Source: Tamaricihabitans halophyticus
GTDB lineage: Bacteria; Actinomycetota; Actinomycetes; Mycobacteriales; Pseudonocardiaceae
Direction: 5' to 3'
NCBI RefSeq assembly: GCF_004340875.1
Contig: NZ_SLXQ01000012.1
Coordinates: 1 to 64,000 of the forward strand
Length of the DNA: 64,000 bases
Below the pieces are notes generated by a model. The model saw only the letters and a list, made by a program, of their open reading frames with translations, was not told the origin of the DNA and made no database searches. This document shows, one piece after another, positions 24,577-33,346 of the stretch. How positions within the stretch are numbered: position 1 is the first letter of the stretch; each line of letters starts with the position of its first letter. The position numbers and the translations under genes are program-made.

Positions 24577-25503
24577 ATGATCGCTTTCATCGGCCGCCGT
24601 CTCGGCCTCGCGGTACTCCTCATCTTCGGTGCCATCACCATAGTTTTTCTTGCCCTGCGGGTGATTCCGGGTGACCCGGCGAGCCTGATCCTTGGCAGCC
24701 AGGCAAGCGAGGCCGAACTGGCCGCGCTGCGTACCGAACTCGGCCTCAATGAACCGCTTTTCCTGCAGTATCTGCACCATCTGGCCGACCTGTTGCGGCT
24801 GGATTTCGGCGAATCCTGGAGACTGGGCGCGGATGCGCTGAGTAGCACCCTCGAACGGGTGCCCGCGACCTTCACCCTTGCCGGAACCGCGCTGCTGATC
24901 ACGATCGGTCTCGGTTTCCCGTTGGGGCTGTATGCCGCGCGTAACGCGGGTGGCTGGGGCGATCGACTGGTTTCCTACTCTTCGCTGGTCGGCCAGGCGC
25001 TACCGTCGTTCTGGGTTGGCATCATGCTGGTGCTGGTTTTCGCCAGCGCGCTGAACCTGTTGCCGAGTACGGCGGATGGCACGATCTGGGGTTTGTTGCT
25101 GCCAGCCGTCACGCTGTCCCTGCCGTTCCTCGGCTGGCTGGCCCGCCTGGTACGCAACGGCGCGCTCGAGGAGCTGGGCAAGGAATACGTGCGCACCGCG
25201 CGGAGCAAGGGCATGAGCGAACGCGTGGTGTTCTACGTCCACGTGCTACGCAACACGCTGACTCCCGCGGTCACCGTGCTCGGGCTGATTCTGGGGAACT
25301 TCATCGCGGATGCGGTGATCATCGAGGTGGTTTTCGCCTGGCCGGGGATCGGCTCCTTGCTGATCGACTCCATCACCAACCGGGATTACGCGGTGGCAGA
25401 AGCCGCGATCGTGCTGATCGCGGCCTGTTACATCCTGCTCAATCTGCTCGTCGATGTGCTCTGCAGTTACCTGGATCCGCGGATAAGTCTGGAGGCGGTG
25501 TGA
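24577..25503 (+). CDS. ABC transporter permease, DppB type
   Basis: This 308-residue integral membrane protein has six predicted helices. It has the family N-terminus FIGRRLGLAVLLIFGAITIVF, a periplasmic loop with LRTELGLNEPLFLQYLHHL, and the EAA-type cytoplasmic loop EYVRTARSKGMSERVV that contacts the ATPases. ATG 24577 has AGGGGCG eight bases upstream; GTG 24571 is the alternative. It is the first of four transporter genes and its stop overlaps the next start. Confidence 0.93.
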   Translation: MIAFIGRRLGLAVLLIFGAITIVFLALRVIPGDPASLILGSQASEAELAALRTELGLNEPLFLQYLHHLADLLRLDFGESWRLGADALSSTLERVPATFTLAGTALLITIGLGFPLGLYAARNAGGWGDRLVSYSSLVGQALPSFWVGIMLVLVFASALNLLPSTADGTIWGLLLPAVTLSLPFLGWLARLVRNGALEELGKEYVRTARSKGMSERVVFYVHVLRNTLTPAVTVLGLILGNFIADAVIIEVVFAWPGIGSLLIDSITNRDYAVAEAAIVLIAACYILLNLLVDVLCSYLDPRISLEAV

Positions 25504-26366
25504 TGACCGCGGCGGTACAGGCTCGACGCGTAACCCGGATGCGTCCCAGAGCCAAGGTGGCGGCCGGCATCCTCGGGCTTTTCTTGGTATGCGCGGCAAT
25601 CGGGCCGTTGTTGTACCCCTACGACAGTGTGGCAACCAGTGTTGCGGATCGGCTGCTGCCGCCGGGCAGTGCGCTCAGTGAAGGCGGTCTCGCGCCGCTG
25701 GGCACCGATCAGCTCGGCAGGGACGTGTTGGCGCAGGTGCTGGATGGTGCTCGGGTCTCACTGCTTGTCGCGCTGGCTACGGTGCTGATTGGCGGGTTTG
25801 CCGGGCTCGTGCTCGGTATGCTCGCCGGCTACTTTCGCGGGCTGACCGATACGGTGATCTCCCGGATCGGCGATATCCAGCTGGCTTTCCCGAGCATCCT
25901 GCTCGCCATCCTGCTTGCCGGGGTGCTCGGGCCGAGTGTGCTCAACGTGATCATCGCGCTCGCCGTCACTCGGTGGGTAATCTTCGCCAGGGTCGTCCGT
26001 GGCTCCGCGCTGGAAACGCGGGATCGGGAGTTCGTGGATTCCGCACGGGTGCTCGGGGTCGGTCATCTGCGGATCATGTGGCGGTACATCTTCCCGGCGT
26101 GCGTGCAGCCGTTGCTCGTCGCCGCAACGGTGCAGATAGGACTGACGATGGTGGCCGAGGCGGCGCTGAGCTTCCTTGGCCTTGGCGTACCCGTTGATCA
26201 GGCCTCCTGGGGCGCGACGATCGCCAACGGCCGGGACTATCTGTCCTCGGCTTGGTGGATCGCCGCGGTACCCGGCCTTGCCCTGACCATCGTGGTTGTC
26301 TGTGTCGGGATCCTTGGCGACGAACTGCGCAAGGTTACTGACCCGAGCGAACGGGAGCGGGCATGA
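25503..26366 (+). CDS. ABC transporter permease, DppC type
   Basis: This 287-residue membrane protein is the partner permease. It shows the DppC N-terminal OppC-like segment, PLGTDQLGRDVLAQVLDGARVSL (written in part), and the EAA loop REFVDSARVLGVGHLRIMW. C-terminal SFLGLGVPVDQASWGATIANG is diagnostic for DppC. ATG 25503 overlaps the dppB stop (TGATG) and has GGAGG seven bases upstream, so it is translationally coupled. It overlaps the next gene by 4 bp. Confidence 0.93.
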   Translation: MTAAVQARRVTRMRPRAKVAAGILGLFLVCAAIGPLLYPYDSVATSVADRLLPPGSALSEGGLAPLGTDQLGRDVLAQVLDGARVSLLVALATVLIGGFAGLVLGMLAGYFRGLTDTVISRIGDIQLAFPSILLAILLAGVLGPSVLNVIIALAVTRWVIFARVVRGSALETRDREFVDSARVLGVGHLRIMWRYIFPACVQPLLVAATVQIGLTMVAEAALSFLGLGVPVDQASWGATIANGRDYLSSAWWIAAVPGLALTIVVVCVGILGDELRKVTDPSERERA

Positions 26367-27388
26367 CGGCGACCGAAGAAGCACCGTTGCTTACGGTGAG
26401 CGGGCTGAACGTCGCGATCGAGGGTGCGGCCGGAACCGTCCAACCGGTACGCGATGTGTCCTTTACGCTCGCGCAAGGGGATTCCCTTGCCATTGTCGGC
26501 GAGTCCGGTAGCGGCAAGAGCATGACCTCGCTTGCCGTGCTTGGTCTGCTTCCCGAGCAGGCGACTGTCAGGGCCGAAGATCTCCGGTTCGACGGCGCCG
26601 AGCTGACCGGACTGGCGGATCCGGATTGGCAGCAGCTACGCGGGGAACAACTGGCGATGATCTTCCAGGACCCACTCAGCGCGTTGAACCCTGCGCTGAC
26701 GGTCGGGTATCAGATAGCCGAGATGTTTCGCCGGCACCGTGGCTGGGGCCGGAGCCGTGCCAGGCAGGCAGCCGTCGAGCTGATGGCGCAGGTGGGTATT
26801 CCGGATCCAGCGGCCCGCCTTCGGGATTATCCACACCAGTTCTCTGGCGGAATGCGGCAGCGGGTGATGATCGCGATGGCGCTTGCACTCGAGCCACGAC
26901 TGTTGATCGCCGATGAACCGACCACCGCGCTGGATGTGACCGTGCAGGCGCAGATCCTGCGGTTGCTCCGGCAGCGGCAGCGCGATGGACTCGCACTGGT
27001 GGTGATCAGCCACGATCTCGGTGTGGTTGCGCGCAGCGCGCGCCGGGTCGTGGTGATGTACGCGGGTACGTTGGTGGAAAGTGGACTGGTCGCCGAGGTC
27101 TATCCCGCGCCGGCGCATCCGTATACGGCAGGTCTGCTTGCGGCGAGCCCACGAGCGCGTGGTACAGCGGGATCCGTGCGGCCGATCGATGGCCAGCCGC
27201 CGGATATCTCCGCGCTGCCAGCGGGTTGCGCGTTCCACCCGCGCTGCCCGATCGCGCGGGAGCGGTGCACGGTGGAGCGGCCGAAGCTGCGGGTTGTCGC
27301 GCCAGGAAGGGAAAGCGCATGCCATTTCGCCGAGGAGGTGTTGACCGGTGAACCAACGAAGCGAGGAACCGGTGCTGCGCACGGCTGA
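26363..27388 (+). CDS. ABC transporter ATP-binding protein, DppD type
   Basis: The 341-residue ATPase has Walker [11 protein letters not shown]-loop [19 protein letters not shown], signature [15 protein letters not shown], Walker [19 protein letters not shown] and the switch H in [10 protein letters not shown]. The C-terminal oligopeptide-transporter extension has four cysteines ([14 protein letters not shown] and AC), which may hold an iron-sulfur cluster as in other Dpp ATPases. It overlaps the second ATPase gene by 41 bp. Confidence 0.93.
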   Translation: MTATEEAPLLTVSGLNVAIEGAAGTVQPVRDVSFTLAQGDSLAIVGESGSGKSMTSLAVLGLLPEQATVRAEDLRFDGAELTGLADPDWQQLRGEQLAMIFQDPLSALNPALTVGYQIAEMFRRHRGWGRSRARQAAVELMAQVGIPDPAARLRDYPHQFSGGMRQRVMIAMALALEPRLLIADEPTTALDVTVQAQILRLLRQRQRDGLALVVISHDLGVVARSARRVVVMYAGTLVESGLVAEVYPAPAHPYTAGLLAASPRARGTAGSVRPIDGQPPDISALPAGCAFHPRCPIARERCTVERPKLRVVAPGRESACHFAEEVLTGEPTKRGTGAAHG

Positions 27389-28349
27389 CCTTGTTGCCGG
27401 CTATCAGGTCCGGCGCGGTCTGCTTGGCAGGCGTGCCGAGGTCGCCGCCGTCGCAGGGGTGAACCTGACGGTCCGGGAAGGCGAAACCGTGTGTCTTGTC
27501 GGCGAATCGGGATGTGGCAAGTCCACTTTGGCGCGTAGCGTGGTCGGCTTGCTGCGACCGAGATCCGGTACGGTCCTGGTGGCGGGTAAGGACACCGCGA
27601 AGCTGGATCGCGCTGGTCGCCTCGAACTGCGCAAGAACGTGCAGATGGTCTTTCAGGACCCGTTCGCCTCGCTGAATCCGCGGATGACGGCTGGCGAGCT
27701 GATCGCCGAGGGTTGGCGGGTACACCCCGGGCTGGTCGCCGAATCGGACCGGCAAGCGGAGGTGGCCAGGCTGCTGGCGCAGGTTGGCTTGAATCCGAAG
27801 CATGCCGGGCGGTATCCGCATCAGTTCTCCGGTGGGCAGCGGCAGCGGATCAGTATCGCGCGGGCACTCGCGGTGCGGCCGCGGCTGATCATCTGCGATG
27901 AGGCCGTGTCCGCATTGGACGTGTCGATTCAGGCGCAGATCCTCGCGTTGCTCGCGCAGCTACAGGAAGAACTGGGCATTGCCTACCTGTTCATTACGCA
28001 CGATCTTGGTGTGGTGCGGCAGATCGCTGACCGGGTTGCGGTGATGCACCTTGGCCAGATCGTGGAAACCGGTACCGCCGAGGAGATCTATCAGCAGCCT
28101 CGGCATCCGTACACCCAGGCACTGCTTTCCGCGGCGCCAAGCGTGGATGACTGGACCGATGACTACACCGAAGGGATTGTGCTGCAAGGGGATACGCCAT
28201 CACCTGCGGACCCGCCGAGCGGCTGCCGGTTCCGCACCCGGTGCTGGCTCGCCGAACCGCGCTGTGCCACCGAGACCCCGGAGCTGGCCGAGCGCGGCGG
28301 GCCGCATCTGGTGGCCTGCCATTTCGCGCGCCCCACCGTGCCCACCTGA
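27348..28349 (+). CDS. ABC transporter ATP-binding protein, DppF type
   Basis: The 333-residue second ATPase completes the importer. It has Walker A GESGCGKSTL, Q-loop MVFQDPFASLNPRMTAGEL, signature FSGGQRQRISIARAL, Walker B LIICDEAVSALDVSIQAQ and LFITHDLGVVRQ. The C-terminal CRFRTRCWLAEPRC and VACHFA carry the conserved cysteines. GTG 27348 has GAGGAGG about ten bases upstream. The operon ends here, and a recurrent hairpin lies 22 bp after the stop. Confidence 0.93.
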   Translation: MNQRSEEPVLRTADLVAGYQVRRGLLGRRAEVAAVAGVNLTVREGETVCLVGESGCGKSTLARSVVGLLRPRSGTVLVAGKDTAKLDRAGRLELRKNVQMVFQDPFASLNPRMTAGELIAEGWRVHPGLVAESDRQAEVARLLAQVGLNPKHAGRYPHQFSGGQRQRISIARALAVRPRLIICDEAVSALDVSIQAQILALLAQLQEELGIAYLFITHDLGVVRQIADRVAVMHLGQIVETGTAEEIYQQPRHPYTQALLSAAPSVDDWTDDYTEGIVLQGDTPSPADPPSGCRFRTRCWLAEPRCATETPELAERGGPHLVACHFARPTVPT

Positions 28350-28371
28350 CCGCCAGCGCGCACGCTTCGTA

Positions 28372-28395
28372 ACCGCGTTCCTTAAGGTTAGCGGG
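28372..28395. terminator. Recurrent hairpin, copy 3, between convergent dppF-like and acyl-CoA ligase genes
   Basis: CCGC at 28373-28376 pairs with GCGG at 28391-28394, with an inner CCTTAAGG palindrome (28380-28387). The left half matches copies 1 and 2. It includes the ligase stop codon (28388-28390) and fills the 38-bp gap between convergent genes, so it probably acts in both directions. Confidence 0.5.
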
Positions 28396-29845
28396 GCTGG
28401 CGGCGGGCGGCCGCGTCGCGGATCGCGCTGCGCCGGACCTTGCCCGCGTCGTCTCGGAGCGGTTCAGTGACCAGTTCGATCGAGCGCGGCACCTTGTATC
28501 GCACCAGGCGCTCCCGCAGCAGTGCCAGCAGTTCCGCGACGGTCACCGCGCCCTCGGCATGTACCACGGCGTGCACCCGCTGGCCGAGATCCGCATCGGG
28601 CAGTCCGACGACCGCGGAGGAATGCACCGCAGGATGCGCGTCGAGTACGCCCTCCACCTCCGCGGGGTAGATGTTCGCACCGCCGGAAAGGATCAGGTCG
28701 GTGCGACGATCGCTGAGGTAGAGATACCCGTCCGCATCCATCCAGCCGAGATCCCCCACGGTCTCCCAGCCATTGCCCGCGCAGCTCGCGGTCGCGCCGA
28801 TATAGCGATAGGTTGGCGGCGCACCCGCGGGGCGGCGGGCGAAGATCTCGCCGATCTCGCCGGGCGCAACCGGCCGGCGGTCCGCATCCAGCACGGTGAA
28901 CTCGCCGGTCACCGCGCGGCCCACGGAACCGCGCCTGGTCAGCCATTCCCGCCCGCCGATCGTGCTCACCGCCTGCGCCTCGGTGGATCCGTACAGCTCC
29001 CACACCGCGTCCTGGCCAACCAGCTCGATCCACGCGTCTTTCAGCCAGGCGGGGCAGGGCGCGGCCATATGCCAGACGGTACGCACGCTGGACAGGTCGA
29101 AGCGGCCGGGATTGTCCTGGACCGTACGCCAGATCCGGCTCATCATGGTCGGCACCAGACACACATAGCTGACCCGGTGTCGTTCGATCTCCCGCAACGT
29201 GTCCAGAGTGTCGAATTTGGACATTACGACCAGGTGCATGCCAAGAAACAGGCCGAGACCTGAGTAGGTCATCGGTGTGTTGTGGTACAGCGGGCCGGGC
29301 ACCAGCTGCACGTCATCGCGGCGCATCCGGCGGCGCTGCGCGCCTTCCTCCGGGTCGAGCAGGCCGGACTGCCCGGACAGGATGATCTTCGGTTGCCCGG
29401 TGCTGCCGCCGGAGGTAGGCGCCTTCCACGCCGGCGAAACCCGGTCCGGCAGCGGTGCGGCACTCAGTTCGGCCGGTGCGCGGAAATCGGCCGGCAGCCA
29501 CGGCCGGCCGGCGACCTCGGCGCCCACCACCAGCGCGGGGTTGGCCAGTTCGAGTACCGCCGCGCGTTCGAACTCGGGCAGCCGGTGCGAGACCGGCTGC
29601 GGGATCGCGCCCAACTTCCACGCCGCGGCGAAAGCGAGATAGGACTCGATCGAGTTCGGCATGCTGACCGTGACCAGATCGCCGATACCGACGCCGCGTT
29701 CGGCGAACACCCTGGCCAGCCGGTTCGACTCGGATTCGAGCTCGGCCCTGGTGATGGTGTCCTGCCCGCAGGTCACCGAGGGCCGATCGGGATCTTCCTC
29801 GGCGAGCTGACGCAGGATCCGACCGATTGGCTGGGCCGTGCTCAT
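28388..29845 (-). CDS. AMP-binding acyl-CoA ligase
   Basis: This 485-residue adenylate-forming enzyme activates a carboxylic acid as its CoA thioester. The P-loop is SGGSTGQPKI, the A5 motif ELYGSTEAQ, the ATP-binding DLGWMDADGYLYLSDR, the hinge near LSGGANIYPAEVE, and the catalytic lysine sits in DDAGKVRRSAI. The sequence is closest in style to bile-acid or short-branched-acid ligases, but the substrate is unknown. ATG 29845 overlaps the MHS transporter stop (ATGA), so the pair is coupled. Its Shine-Dalgarno lies inside a three-copy 15-bp tandem repeat. Confidence 0.9.
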   Translation of the reverse strand: MSTAQPIGRILRQLAEEDPDRPSVTCGQDTITRAELESESNRLARVFAERGVGIGDLVTVSMPNSIESYLAFAAAWKLGAIPQPVSHRLPEFERAAVLELANPALVVGAEVAGRPWLPADFRAPAELSAAPLPDRVSPAWKAPTSGGSTGQPKIILSGQSGLLDPEEGAQRRRMRRDDVQLVPGPLYHNTPMTYSGLGLFLGMHLVVMSKFDTLDTLREIERHRVSYVCLVPTMMSRIWRTVQDNPGRFDLSSVRTVWHMAAPCPAWLKDAWIELVGQDAVWELYGSTEAQAVSTIGGREWLTRRGSVGRAVTGEFTVLDADRRPVAPGEIGEIFARRPAGAPPTYRYIGATASCAGNGWETVGDLGWMDADGYLYLSDRRTDLILSGGANIYPAEVEGVLDAHPAVHSSAVVGLPDADLGQRVHAVVHAEGAVTVAELLALLRERLVRYKVPRSIELVTEPLRDDAGKVRRSAIRDAAARRQPR

Positions 29846-31221
29846 TGCTGCCCTTCCTGCGGCTGCCCTTCCTGCGGCTGCCCTTCCTGCGGCTGGCCGG
29901 TCTTGCTCGGCGTACTGGTCAACGAACCACGGTAGGTCTCGGGCAGCAGCCGGACACAGACCAGGGAGATCACGTTGAGCACGATGATGTACACCGAAAC
30001 CGCCCAGTACGAACCGGCCCAGGCGAGCAGCGCGGTACAGATCGTCGGTGCGATGCCGCCGCCCAGGATGGCGGCGAGCTGGTAGCTCAGCGATGCGCCG
30101 CTGTAGCGGACCCTGGTGTCGAACAGTTCGGAGTAGATCGCCGCGATCGGCCCACCGACCACGCTGCGGATCGTCTCCGCGATCAGTACCGCGAGCGCGA
30201 ACCACACCAGTGCGCCGGTGTTGATCAGCCAGAAGTACGGGAAGGCGAACACGATGAAGGCGATCGCGCCCCAGACATACAGCGGTTTGCGGCCGACCTT
30301 GTCGGACATGCCGCCGAACAGGATCTTCTGTCCGATGCCGATCGCGGCCATCAGCGAGATCACGTTCAGCACCGTGGTCTGGTCCAGCCCGATATCACCG
30401 GTGGCATAGGAGACGATCCAGGTGCTCGCGATGTAGAAGGTGGCGTTGGCGGAGATGAACAGCCCGGTCGCGATCGCCACGGTCTTCGGGTACTCGCGTA
30501 GCAGCACCAGGATCGGCACCCTGGTTGGTTGCGCGCGCTCCTTGACCTCCGCGGTGAAGATCGGGGATTCCTCCACGGCCAGCCGGATGATCGTGGCGAC
30601 CACGATGAGTACCGCGCTGAGCAGGAACGGGATTCGCCAGCCCCAAGCCTCGAACTGCGCGTCCGTGGTGGTGGCGGACATGATCGCGAAAACCCCGCTG
30701 GAGAGCAGCACGCCGGCAGGAACCCCCACCGCGGGCGCGCTGCCGTACAGCCCGCGCTTGCCCTCCGGTGCGTGCTCGACGGCCATCAGCGCGGCCGCGC
30801 CCCACTCCCCACCAACCCCGAGGCCCTGCAGGAAACGCAGCAGCACAAGGAAAATCGGAGCAAGGATGCCGATCGCGCTGTAGGTCGGCAGCAGCCCGAT
30901 CAGTACCGTCGCCGCGCCCATCAGCGCGAGACTCCACACCATCATCGGTTTGCGACCGATCCGGTCCCCGAAATGCGCGAAGACCACGCTGCCGATCGGT
31001 CGCGCGATGAACCCGACCGCGAAGCTGGAGAACGCGGCGAGCGTACCGGCAAGTGGTGAAAGGTCAGGGAAGAACAGCCCGCCGAACACCAGCGCGGCCG
31101 CGGTGCCGAAGATGAAGTAGTCGTACCATTCGATGGTCGTGCCGACGAACGCGGCCAATGCCGCTCTGCGGACCCGTTTGCGATCGGCGGTGGACAGGTT
31201 CGATGGATTCGTACTGCTCAT
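29842..31221 (-). CDS. MFS transporter, MHS type, with Gln-rich repeat tail
   Basis: The 459-residue protein has twelve predicted helices. MHS marks are TTIEWYDYFIFGTAAALVFG, AHFGDRIGRKPMMVW, GVGGEWGAAALMAVEH and WGWRIPFLLSA. ATG 31221 has GAGGTCAGG upstream. The C-terminal tail contains three EGQPQ units encoded by perfect 15-bp repeats that also contain the ribosome site of the downstream ligase. The substrate is probably the acid that the coupled ligase activates. The LysR gene is divergent. Confidence 0.9.
   Translation of the reverse strand: MSSTNPSNLSTADRKRVRRAALAAFVGTTIEWYDYFIFGTAAALVFGGLFFPDLSPLAGTLAAFSSFAVGFIARPIGSVVFAHFGDRIGRKPMMVWSLALMGAATVLIGLLPTYSAIGILAPIFLVLLRFLQGLGVGGEWGAAALMAVEHAPEGKRGLYGSAPAVGVPAGVLLSSGVFAIMSATTTDAQFEAWGWRIPFLLSAVLIVVATIIRLAVEESPIFTAEVKERAQPTRVPILVLLREYPKTVAIATGLFISANATFYIASTWIVSYATGDIGLDQTTVLNVISLMAAIGIGQKILFGGMSDKVGRKPLYVWGAIAFIVFAFPYFWLINTGALVWFALAVLIAETIRSVVGGPIAAIYSELFDTRVRYSGASLSYQLAAILGGGIAPTICTALLAWAGSYWAVSVYIIVLNVISLVCVRLLPETYRGSLTSTPSKTGQPQEGQPQEGQPQEGQQ
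29847..29891 (-). repeat. Three perfect 15-bp tandem repeats encoding EGQPQ and carrying Shine-Dalgarno sequences
   Basis: The unit GCTGCCCTTCCTGCG is present three times at 29847-29861, 29862-29876 and 29877-29891. Read on the minus strand each unit contains AGGAAGGG. The copy nearest the ligase ATG (29845) is correctly spaced to act as its ribosome site. Confidence 0.85.
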
Positions 31222-31325
31222 AGCCCTGACCTCGCTGTCGACCTCGTTGTCGCCTGGATGGATGAGCTGTGCCAAACCCTAGGCGCAGTTGCCCGTGCCG
31301 ACTACGACCAATTCGCGCACCCACT

Positions 31326-31342
31326 ATGACCGCTGTGGTCAT
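31326..31342. promoter_or_regulatory. Candidate LysR operator in divergent region
   Basis: ATGACC-gctgt-GGTCAT (31326-31342) is a perfect inverted repeat with 6-bp arms, in the 131-bp gap between the MHS gene start (31221) and the LysR start (31353). Its location favours the GTG 31353 start over ATG 31326, which would place the repeat inside the gene. Confidence 0.45.
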
Positions 31343-31352
31343 TACCCTGGTC

Positions 31353-32273
31353 AGCGTGGAGATACTGCACCTTCGCTACTTCGTGGCCGTGGCCGAGGAA
31401 CTGAACTTCACCCGGGCGGCTGCGCGGCTGCATATGGCCACCTCGCCGCTGAGCAGGCGGATCCGTGATCTGGAGCGGGAGTTGGGCGCAGCGCTGTTCA
31501 TCCGGGCGCATCACCGGGTCACCCTGACCGAGTCCGGGGAGGCGCTGCTGCCGGTGGCGAGGGATGTGGTCGAGCGCTTCGACGCGGTCCCCGCCGCTGT
31601 CACCGCGGCCGAATCGCCAGCCAGCAGGGTAGCGCGAGTGGGCGTAGCACCCGACGTTTCGCCCGCTCTACGGCGGGCGTTTCTGGACGCGGTCGGCAGG
31701 GCAGCGCCGGATATCGTGGTCCGGCTGAAGCCGGCGAGCAGTGGACCGCTGCTCAAGGCGTTACGGGCGGGCGAGGTGGATATCGCGTTCGTGCACGGTA
31801 GGACTACCGAGCCGGGGGTGCGCACGCTGCGTCTCGACTCGCAGCCGTCGGGCGTGGCGTTGCCCGCTGGGATCGGGTTCGACGGGCGCGAGTCGGTGCG
31901 GCTCGGCGAGCTGACCGAGTTGCCCTACGTGTCGATCAGGTACGACGCGGCGCCGGGCGTTTACCGGCCTACCGATGAGCTGCTTAGCCGGCATGGTGTG
32001 GACAAGCGGAACACCGTGGACGGGCACAACCTCAACGACCTGGCGCATATGGTCGCCGGTGGGCATGGGTTCACCTTCGTCGGGTTGGAGTTCGGCGCCA
32101 CGCATAAGGCGTTCATCGGCGAACCGGTAGTGATCCTGCCGGTGGACGGGGTGGAGGTTCGGCTGAGTACCGATGCGGCATGGTGCGCGGATCGCGAGCT
32201 GGCCGGCGATATCGTCGGTGACCTGGTACGCATCGTGGTCACCGAGCTGAGCCGACCCGCCGATGGACGCTAG
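31353..32273 (+). CDS. LysR-family transcriptional regulator
   Basis: The 306-residue protein starts at GTG 31353 with the usual LysR N-terminus VEILHLRYFVAVAEELNFT, then RAAARLHMATSPLSRRIRDLE for the winged helix-turn-helix. The effector domain follows from about residue 90. An ATG 27 bp upstream is possible but would begin inside an inverted repeat. It is divergent from the MHS/acyl-CoA ligase operon and lies 128 bp before the arginase-family gene on the same strand, so it could control either. LysR proteins usually act on the divergent neighbour. Confidence 0.88.
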   Translation, partial: SVEILHLRYFVAVAEELNFTRAAARLHMATSPLSRRIRDLERELGAALFIRAHHRVTLTESGEALLPVARDVVERFDAVPAAVTAAESPASRVARVGVAPDVSPALRRAFLDAVGRAAPDIVVRLKPASSGPLLKALRAGEVDIAFVHGRTTEPGVRTLRLDSQPSGVALPAGIGFDGRESVRLGELTELPYVSIRYDAAPGVYRPTDELLSRHGVDKRNTVDGHNLNDLAHMVAGGHGFTFVGLEFGATHKAFIGEPVVILPVDGVEVRLSTDAAWCADRELAGDIVGDLVRIVVTELSRPADGR

Positions 32274-32401
32274 CGACTGGACCCCATGGGGATATACAGA
32301 GTGGCGTGTGTGCCGCCGATCGCACGCCATGATGTCAGGCTGTGCATCACCAACCCCGCTGCCAGGGTGTTTCGCACACGACTACACCCATGGGAGGAAC
32401 C

Positions 32402-33289
32402 TTGGCAGCGGAGCCGATTCGGCGCTTCGACGTATGGGGAGCGCCCTACGACGGTGCGGCCACACTTGGCTGGCCGGGCAGCAGGTACGCGCCGGCGAAG
32501 ATCCGGCAGTCGCTTGCCTGGATGCTGCAGCGCAGGGAAAACGATCAGATCTACTGCCTGGATGACGCCGCGCTGCACCCGTTTCCCGCCGACCTGATCA
32601 CCGACCGCGGTGACGCGGATACGGTCGCGCACGATCTGGACGCCACCCTGGTCGCCGCGGGAGAGGCGGTGGCCAGCAGCGCGGCACAGGGCCGGGTTCC
32701 GGTGCTGCTCGGCGGGGACGATTCGCTGCTCTATCCCACGGTGCGTGGGGTCGCCGAGCACTGCGCCGGCGAGGTCGCCGTGATCCACTTCGACGCGCAT
32801 CTGGACATGATGGACGAGAACCGGCAGCAGGGCAGGTGGAGTCATTCCTCTGGCATGCGCCGTGCGCTTGAACTGCCGAACGTGCGTCCGGAGCGCAGCA
32901 TCCAGATCGGTTCCCGGCATTTCAACTTCCCCAGCTCGCTGGCCGCGCGGGAAGCCATTGGGCTGGCGAACATTCCCGCCGTGCGGGTGCACGAGGGCGG
33001 CGTGCCGGCGATGGTGGACGAGGTGCGCGCGCAGGTCTCCGGGGCGGATCGGGTGGTGCTCGCCTTCGACATCGACGTGATCGACCCCGCGCACGCACCG
33101 GGCGCTGGCGCGCACGAGCCGGGTGGGCTCACCTCCCGGCAGGCGCTGGACGCGGTCCGGCTGCTCGCGCCGCTGTGCCACGGCATGGCGTTGACCGAGG
33201 TGAACCCGCTGACCGACCTGAACGACCAGACCAGCAATCTGGCCGCCTATCTGCTGGTGCATTTCGCGGTACACGGCGCCAAGCCGTAG
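32402..33289 (+). CDS. Arginase/agmatinase-family ureohydrolase with Asp in place of a metal-ligand His
   Basis: The 295-residue protein starts at TTG 32402 just after GGGAGG; ATG 32390 would sit on that ribosome site. The dimanganese fold is clear: FDAHLD (D131, H133, D135) and FDIDVIDPAHAPG (D223, D225). The first ligand motif, normally GGDHS, is GGDDS, with D107 where histidine is expected. Members hydrolyse guanidino compounds such as arginine, agmatine or guanidinobutyrate, or related amidines; the substrate is not decided here. An SSS symporter follows after 57 bp and may import the substrate. Confidence 0.85.
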   Translation: MAAEPIRRFDVWGAPYDGAATLGWPGSRYAPAKIRQSLAWMLQRRENDQIYCLDDAALHPFPADLITDRGDADTVAHDLDATLVAAGEAVASSAAQGRVPVLLGGDDSLLYPTVRGVAEHCAGEVAVIHFDAHLDMMDENRQQGRWSHSSGMRRALELPNVRPERSIQIGSRHFNFPSSLAAREAIGLANIPAVRVHEGGVPAMVDEVRAQVSGADRVVLAFDIDVIDPAHAPGAGAHEPGGLTSRQALDAVRLLAPLCHGMALTEVNPLTDLNDQTSNLAAYLLVHFAVHGAKP

Positions 33290-33346
33290 TCCAACCGGCG
33301 CGAGTGGACATTCCCAAGTGGACATATTCGAGCGGAGGAAGTAGGT

